In this document: piece after piece, positions 42,927-47,448 of the stretch
Position numbering within the stretch: position 1 is the stretch's first letter
Layout of the letters: each line of letters begins with the position of its first letter
NCBI GenBank assembly: GCA_029554345.1
Contig: JAKPJF010000075.1
Location: 1 to 47,448, forward strand
Origin: Spirochaetota bacterium
Lineage (GTDB): Bacteria > Spirochaetota > UBA4802 > JAFGJZ01
Direction: 5' to 3'
DNA: 47,448 nucleotides
Program-made: the position numbers and the translations under genes
Notes under the pieces: model-generated
What the model saw: only the letters and a program-made list of their open reading frames with translations
The model's database searches: none
Told to the model about the DNA's origin: nothing

Positions 42927-44261
42927 TTATTTTGACGTCCGTGCAGCGAATTCCTTTTCAAGAGCTTCAGTCACTTTAGCAACATCCGCCGCGAGACGGA
43001 GAGGTTTATTCGCGTGCTTCGACTCGATGCCCTTCAAAGAAGACTCATGATAGCCGACTTTAAATTCAGAGAATTTTAGTCCATGCGCCGTTGAAACAAC
43101 AACAGTACGCGAATCCTTTTTGATTTCGCCTTTATCAACAAGCTTGATGAGTGCTGCAAGCGCAACTGCGGTATGCGGACATGTGTACATTCCTGTTTTA
43201 TCAGCAACAGCAGCCGCGTCGGCGAGTTCATCTTCGCTAGCATCTTCAACTATTCCATTGAAATCTTTGAGTCCCTTGATCGCCTTCTTAACAGAAACCG
43301 GATCCCCGATCTGTATCGCCGACGCCAGAGTCTTTTCAGCCTTAACCGGCTCAAACGATTCGTAGTTTTTGAGATACGATCTATAGAGCGGATTCGCGTT
43401 TCTCGCCTGAGCAAGAATTATGCGCGGCTTCTTCGTAATGATGCCGAGATCAAGCATTAGAGAAAAACCTTTTGCAAGAGCCGAAACATTTCCGAGATTT
43501 CCGCCCGGAATAATTATATTATCAGGAACTTCCCAGCCGAACTGCTGAACGATTTCAGGTGCAATAGTTTTCTGACCTTCGATTCTAAGCGAGTTCATCG
43601 AATTGGCGAGATATATCTCGTTATTCTTTGTAACTTCCTGAACGATTTTCATACAGCCGTCAAAGTCTGTGTCGATTGAAAGAACAATCGAATTATTTGA
43701 AATAGGCTGAACAAGCTGTGCAGTTGTAATCTTGTCTGCAGGAAGAAACACAATAGACGGAATGCCTGCATACGCACAATATGCCGAAAGAGCCGCCGAA
43801 GTATCGCCTGTTGAAGCGCATGCCACAGCTTTAATTTTCTTTCCGCGCGCGATCATGTCATTGACCTGCGAAACAAGAACCGTCATTCCGAGATCCTTGA
43901 AAGAACCGGTGTGAGTGTTTCCGCACATCTTTACCCAGAGATCGTTCATGCCGAGAAATCCGCCGAATCTCTTCGCCCAGAAAAGATTGCTGTTTCCTTC
44001 GTACATAGAAACGATATTTTCGTCATCGATGTCGGGATTAATCCACTCCTTATAGCGCCATACACCCGAGCCGAACGGCCATTTGGTAGTTCCCATTCTC
44101 GAAGAAAAAGTTTCCTTCCACTCCGACGCTGATTTCTTTTTAAGATAATCAGCGTCATGATGAACCTCGAGAAGAGATCCGCACTTAGGGCACTTGTATA
44201 TAATATCAGTTAAAGAAAATTTACCTTCGCATCCGTCGATACATCTAAAATATGCATTCAT
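42927..44261 (-). CDS. thrC: Threonine synthase
   Basis: A 444-residue PLP enzyme converting O-phosphohomoserine to threonine. The N-terminus has a zinc-ribbon-like set of cysteines (C7, C11, C24, C27 in [12 protein letters not shown] and [11 protein letters not shown]). The PLP lysine is K122 in [13 protein letters not shown]. Further signs are [17 protein letters not shown] (phosphate loop), [16 protein letters not shown] and [11 protein letters not shown]. Its ATG overlaps the hom stop by one base (TGATG), so the pair is translated together. Confidence 0.95.
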   Translation of the reverse strand: MNAYFRCIDGCEGKFSLTDIIYKCPKCGSLLEVHHDADYLKKKSASEWKETFSSRMGTTKWPFGSGVWRYKEWINPDIDDENIVSMYEGNSNLFWAKRFGGFLGMNDLWVKMCGNTHTGSFKDLGMTVLVSQVNDMIARGKKIKAVACASTGDTSAALSAYCAYAGIPSIVFLPADKITTAQLVQPISNNSIVLSIDTDFDGCMKIVQEVTKNNEIYLANSMNSLRIEGQKTIAPEIVQQFGWEVPDNIIIPGGNLGNVSALAKGFSLMLDLGIITKKPRIILAQARNANPLYRSYLKNYESFEPVKAEKTLASAIQIGDPVSVKKAIKGLKDFNGIVEDASEDELADAAAVADKTGMYTCPHTAVALAALIKLVDKGEIKKDSRTVVVSTAHGLKFSEFKVGYHESSLKGIESKHANKPLRLAADVAKVTEALEKEFAARTSK

Positions 44262-45541
44262 CAGTCTTCCACCCTTATTACAACTACTTCTTCTTTTATA
44301 AAACTGAACTCATTTATGAGCTCAAGCGATTTCTTCATCGAAGCCTCGCTCGCACTGTGCGTCATTATTATGAGAGGCACAGTATTATCAGTGCTGTCTT
44401 TTTCTTTCTGAACCACAGACGCGATGGAAATATTGTTTTTAGCGAATACTCCCGCGACTTTTTCAAGCACGCCTGAAGAATCCTCAGTGCGCATTCTGAA
44501 ATAAAAACGCGAGCATCTTTCTCCCGATGGAAGAAGCTCCGCCTTTCCGTCAAGATGAAGAGCGCTGTCTTCAACAAGAGTGTTCTGCGAAATTCTGACT
44601 ACGTCACCGACAACAGCTGACGCAGTCGGGAATGAACCGGCGCCCTTACCGAAAAGAACCACATTGCCTGTCATATCCGCGTCAAAAAGAATCGCGTTAA
44701 ATTCGCGTCTGACTGACGCGAGCTGGTGATTTTTTCTGATCATCGTCGGATGAACACGTATATCGATTTTGCCGTTTACATCTTTAGCAATTCCGAGAAG
44801 TTTTATGACGTAACCCATCTCGCGCGCGAAATGCATGTCGATAGAAGAAATACGGGTTATACCTTCCTTAGAAACAGACGAATAATCAATTTCTTTATTG
44901 AAAGAAAGCATTCCGAGAAGAGTAATCTTGTGACCGGCATCATATCCTTCGATATCGAAAGTCGGATCAGCTTCGGCAAAACCTTCACGCTGAGCTTCCT
45001 TGAGCGCATCGCCGAAAGAAAGCCCGCCCTCTTCCATGCGAGTTAAAATATAGTTTGTTGTTCCGTTTAAAATTCCCATTACGCTGTTAATGCGGTTTCC
45101 GACAAGACCCGATTTAAGCGCGTCAAGGCATGGAATACCGCCTCCGACACTCGCCTCAAAGCCGAGCTTGACCTTGCTGTTTTTGACAATTGAGAAAATT
45201 TCACTGCCTGCTTCAGCAAGAAGCTTTTTATTCGCAGTGACAACATTCTTTCCGGCTTTCAATGCTTCGATTATCATAGATTTGGCCGGCTCAACGCCGC
45301 CTATAAGTTCAACAACAGTATCAATTTCTTTATCATTAATTATATCTTTCCAGTTCGTCGTAAGGGCGGTTCCGGCAACTTCTGAAGCGATTTTGTCTGC
45401 ACGCAGATCACAGATCATTTTGACCGACACATTAAGTCCGGTGCGCGCCGCAATAACTTCAGAATTTTTCTTGAGGAGACCATAAACTCCGCTGCCGACA
45501 GTGCCGTAGCCGATGAGTCCGATCTTGACATCTTTTTTCAT
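44261..45541 (-). CDS. hom: Homoserine dehydrogenase
   Basis: A 426-residue enzyme reducing aspartate semialdehyde to homoserine. It has the N-terminal [30 protein letters not shown], the catalytic-domain signature [15 protein letters not shown] and [20 protein letters not shown]-terminal ACT domain ([20 protein letters not shown]) would bind threonine for feedback control. I start at the ATG 45539-45541 after AGGTTT; the frame extends to 45598 without support. TTGACA (complement 45593-45598) lies 51 nt upstream. First gene of the threonine operon. Confidence 0.96.
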   Translation of the reverse strand: MKKDVKIGLIGYGTVGSGVYGLLKKNSEVIAARTGLNVSVKMICDLRADKIASEVAGTALTTNWKDIINDKEIDTVVELIGGVEPAKSMIIEALKAGKNVVTANKKLLAEAGSEIFSIVKNSKVKLGFEASVGGGIPCLDALKSGLVGNRINSVMGILNGTTNYILTRMEEGGLSFGDALKEAQREGFAEADPTFDIEGYDAGHKITLLGMLSFNKEIDYSSVSKEGITRISSIDMHFAREMGYVIKLLGIAKDVNGKIDIRVHPTMIRKNHQLASVRREFNAILFDADMTGNVVLFGKGAGSFPTASAVVGDVVRISQNTLVEDSALHLDGKAELLPSGERCSRFYFRMRTEDSSGVLEKVAGVFAKNNISIASVVQKEKDSTDNTVPLIIMTHSASEASMKKSLELINEFSFIKEEVVVIRVED

Positions 45542-45611
45542 AAACCTAACCCTTGATATAATTTTGCTAAAACTTATTTCAAGCGGACTTTTTGTCAATA
45601 ATAATGATTTT

Positions 45612-45990
45612 ATTCAAAGGCTTCGCCTTTTGATCCGTTATTCGCATGGTGTCATGCAATACACAAAAGGTGCTCCGCACCTTTTAAATCCATTTGTCCA
45701 TTTCTTTTGCGTCGCCCAAAAGAAATGGACGAAAGAAAAGGGCGCCGCTGCGCGGTGCTTGTCTCGCGTATTCCTCGCACCGGCGTTGCCGGATGCTGCG
45801 GTCGCTCGAGTTGTGTCCGACTGCGTCGGACAGTTTAGGTTCATTTTCTGCTCACTCAGCTTTTGCGTCTGTATTGACTCTTTATCACTCACTCCTTGCC
45901 CAGACTTCCGACAACCATATCCTTATGCCTCATTGATTTCAATGACGACATAAGGCCGCTTATCCTAAACCGGATGGGAGTTTAGTTCGA
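45612..45990. repeat. Palindrome cluster upstream of hom
   Basis: No gene is seen here. The stem-loops are AAAGGC-TTC-GCCTTT (45616-45630); GCATG/CATGC (45644-45657, the same string as at 35885 in reverse); AAAAGGTGC-TCC-GCACCTTTT (45665-45685); a perfect 14-bp stem with arms 45696-45709 and 45717-45730; GCGCCGC-TGC-GCGGTGC (45742-45758, one G-T); GCA + CCGGC-GTT-GCCGG + TGC (45777-45795); TGTCCGAC-TGC-GTCGGACA (45814-45832); CCTTATG/CATAAGG (45921-45955) enclosing TCATTG/CAATGA; and CTAAAC/GTTTAG near 45966. Short frames through the palindromes have no ribosome sites. Confidence 0.75.
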
Positions 45991-46001
45991 ATCTAATTGT
46001 A

Positions 46002-46412
46002 CTACTTTAATAGCAATAATCCTTTATACGAAAATAAATCATTTGTCGTAATTACTTTCATTTTATTCTTATTTTTCTGAGCAATTCTAAATTTAACAGT
46101 TATTTTATTATTTGAAAAAATATACTCTTCAGATGGATAAGAAATACCTTCTTCATCTTCATCTATTTCGATTCCAGTATTTTTTTCAGCTACACCTTTA
46201 AAAACTATATTATTAGTTTTATTGTTTTTATCCAAAAATTCACAATAAAAATCAATACCATTTTTTACATAAGTAACAATTACCGTTTGAGAAATCTGAC
46301 TATTTTCGAAATAGTATGTTTTTTTGATGTCTTCAGACCTGCAATTTGCAAAAATCAAAAGACTTATACCGATTAACATATTTTTACCACTTAACAATCT
46401 ACCGCATTTCAT
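46002..46412 (-). CDS. Hypothetical lipoprotein, possible immunity protein
   Basis: A 136-residue lipoprotein: signal MKCGRLLSGKNMLIGISLLI ending FANC, lipobox Cys at 24. The mature part is rich in Lys, Asn, Glu and Ile with alternating strands (QTVIVTYVKNGIDFYCEFLD, ITVKFRIAQKN). A strong GGAGGTGG ribosome site precedes the ATG. The start overlaps, by 14 bases, the end of an upstream open frame that reads like the C-terminus of a secreted toxin. Toxin followed by a lipoprotein immunity gene is a known layout, so that role is possible but unproven. AT-rich, unlike the hom-thrC genes beside it. Confidence 0.65.
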   Translation of the reverse strand: MKCGRLLSGKNMLIGISLLIFANCRSEDIKKTYYFENSQISQTVIVTYVKNGIDFYCEFLDKNNKTNNIVFKGVAEKNTGIEIDEDEEGISYPSEEYIFSNNKITVKFRIAQKNKNKMKVITTNDLFSYKGLLLLK

Positions 46413-46644
46413 TCACACCACCTCCAGCAGGTATTCCATTAGCATTTAAAATTACAATTTGGCGTAACACCAGATGAGAGTCTAAATCCTGACACTTCAT
46501 TTTGAGAAAATAGCGAATATTTGACAGAATCTCCCGACTACCTCTCAATATAACCAATTCACTTCTCTCAGTTTTTCCTACTACAGATCCAACATGACCT
46601 TTTCCTCCACCCCAATTAAATATTGTAAGATCACTAGTAACTAT
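46399..46644 (-). pseudogene. Remnant of a larger protein's C-terminus, possibly a toxin
   Basis: The minus strand is open without a start codon from 46644 to the TAG at 46399-46401 (81 residues). It reads TIFNWGGGKGHVGSVVGKTE, RSELVILRGSREILSNIRYF and then ends NANGIPAGGGVNEMR. The NWGGGKGHVGSVVG pattern recalls C-terminal toxin domains of polymorphic secretion proteins, though I cannot name a family. The upstream part of the gene is missing. Its end overlaps the lipoprotein gene. Confidence 0.45.
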
Positions 46645-46667
46645 CTAGAAAAGTTTATATGAAAATA

Positions 46668-46884
46668 TTATAAATTTACATAACAACCATACTCGATGTC
46701 TTTTTCATGGCTGTCAAAAAATATACTTTTTCGATCAAATGCTATCCAATGTCCTTCCGAAAATTTAGCATAGCTAGAATTTTTTTCTTTTATATTCCAT
46801 TTTCAGATAAAGTCTCTCAGGTTTACTTAATAAAAATTTTTTCGCAACATTGATCCAATTATCTTTTATATTAAGCATTTTCAT
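46668..46884 (-). pseudogene. Small gene with an A7 frameshift
   Basis: The ATG at 46882-46884 begins MKMLNIKDNWINVAKKFLLS and runs to a stop just after a run of seven A (complement 46780-46786). Skipping one base in this run joins it to a second frame, KNSSYAKFSEGHWIAFDRKS to the TAA at 46668-46670. That gives one protein of about 71 residues with a normal ending (DIEYGCYVNL). The size and charge resemble immunity proteins. Read as a frameshifted gene, or one needing slippage on the A-run. Confidence 0.45.
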
Positions 46885-46914
46885 CGTCAATCCAATATTA
46901 TAATCCAAAATATT

Positions 46915-47290
46915 ACAAAGGCGAAGCCTTATTCTACAAGTCCGATCTGTCCGCATTAAATTTTCCCAATCCTGACCCACAGGAAGAGAAGCGATCGTGA
47001 GCTCTGAAAGTAATTAACGAATGACAGAAAAAGCCTTTAAAAACTTCATCCGCAGAATAAGTTACGCGTATACTGAGCGAAGCGAATAAACGCGTAATGA
47101 TATTATCAATTAAATGATTCCCGAAATTACGAAAGTGCGCTAAGCACTTCAGAAAGATATGCATGAAAGAAAAAGAAATTAAGGGGTCTGGGGATATCCC
47201 CAGCGGCTTTTCTTTGCGGTACTTTCTTTTTGCCGAAAAAAAAGAAAGTACCAAAACCGGGTAAAGGGCATGGAATGCCCTTTGATTTTT
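46915..47290. repeat. Palindrome cluster near the right end
   Basis: No gene is seen. The stem-loops are AAGGC-GAA-GCCTT (46918-46930); TTACGCGT (47062-47069)/ACGCGTAA (47090-47097) enclosing GCGAAGC (47077-47083); AAGTGC/GCACTT (near 47132-47148); GGGGATATCCCC (47190-47201); a 14-bp stem with arms 47218-47231 and 47239-47252; and AAAGGGCAT-GGA-ATGCCCTTT (47263-47283). The last is inside a 31-base string identical to 35593-35623. Confidence 0.75.
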
Positions 47291-47359
47291 ATCTTGATTT
47301 ATTATACAAAATGCATCACTGAAGATATTATACTGAACTATTAGTTTTAAAGAGGTAAA

Positions 47360-47448
47360 ATGAAAAAATTCACATTTGCATTATGCGTATTATGTACTTT
47401 TATATTTTCATTCTCGCAGGCGAATCAGCAAAGAAGAAAAGTTTTATT
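47360..47448 (+). CDS. Start of a secreted protein, cut by the window edge
   Basis: An ATG at 47360 after AAAGAGGT opens a frame that runs off the window. The first 29 residues are a classical Sec signal: MKKFTFALCVLCTFIFSFSQ, with likely cleavage after SQA, then NQQRRKVL. There is no lipobox at the cleavage point, so an exported periplasmic or outer-membrane protein is likely. Nothing can be said of its function. Confidence 0.7.
   Translation, partial: MKKFTFALCVLCTFIFSFSQANQQRRKVL

Noticed and set aside
45513-45953. Plus- and minus-strand frames of 80-146 codons upstream of hom
   Set aside because: They read through palindromes and, in part, the hom start region, without ribosome sites.
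46934-47254. A 106-codon minus-strand frame
   Set aside because: It runs through the right-end palindrome cluster with no ribosome site or family pattern.

Overview
The window looks like about 47 kb of chromosome from a Gram-negative (diderm), fairly AT-rich bacterium. It carries many lipoprotein signal peptides with a Cys lipobox, MurJ, an LPP20-type lipoprotein and a LruC-domain lipoprotein. An XPB-type helicase, a PrsW/cNMP-binding fusion and LruC together recall spirochaetes, but there is no rRNA or other decisive marker. The phylum call is therefore a weak inference.

Layout. 1-1700: a lone nuclease-like gene, then a palindrome-packed noncoding element. 1701-29850: mostly housekeeping. 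In order these are a LruC lipoprotein with an in-frame TAG, PrsW-cNMP protein, LPP20, HPt, radical SAM, XPB helicase and glycosyltransferase; DHH phosphoesterase and YjbQ; aminotransferase and MazG; an orphan trpB with a structured leader; GNAT; lipoprotein; GAPDH; murJ-apt; hybrid histidine kinase; HAD; recN; lipoprotein; an acyltransferase-AraC-DUF6506 operon; and a HEAT-like protein. 29850-35990: an accessory island with a tiny lipoprotein, a PIN/RHH toxin-antitoxin pair, gene fragments, a 21-bp minisatellite, a widespread hypothetical gene and then what I read as an integron cassette array without an integrase. Its cassettes hold a membrane protein, an HNH-like protein, and a TIR protein coupled to a 3-TM protein. 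Palindrome clusters follow. 35987-45541: amino-acid metabolism (gltB-gltD, hom-thrC, a divergent signal peptidase). 45600-47448: palindromes, remnants that could be a toxin/immunity locus, and the start of a secreted protein.

Two things stand out. First, the intergenic palindromes in four separate places (about 1.1-1.6, 35.4-36.0, 45.6-46.0 and 46.9-47.3 kb) mostly share one loop rule: a stem closed by C-G around a GNA triloop (GAA, GCA, GGA or GTA, on either strand). That is the sequence class known to make exceptionally stable single-stranded DNA mini-hairpins. Two copies of one such element show compensatory base changes, so structure is being preserved. Second, at 33.1-35.15 kb three imperfect inverted repeats sit just downstream of, or at the border of, same-strand genes. 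Each ends in a GTTRNRY box on the coding strand, as attC sites do. They frame a two-gene TIR + membrane-protein cassette that is a plausible antiphage defence module.

Minor themes: a TTGAC[A/T] box lies 28-51 nt before many start codons, sometimes where no Shine-Dalgarno sequence exists, which suggests very short or absent leaders. Tight translational coupling (GTGA, ATGA, TGATG and TAATG overlaps) is common.
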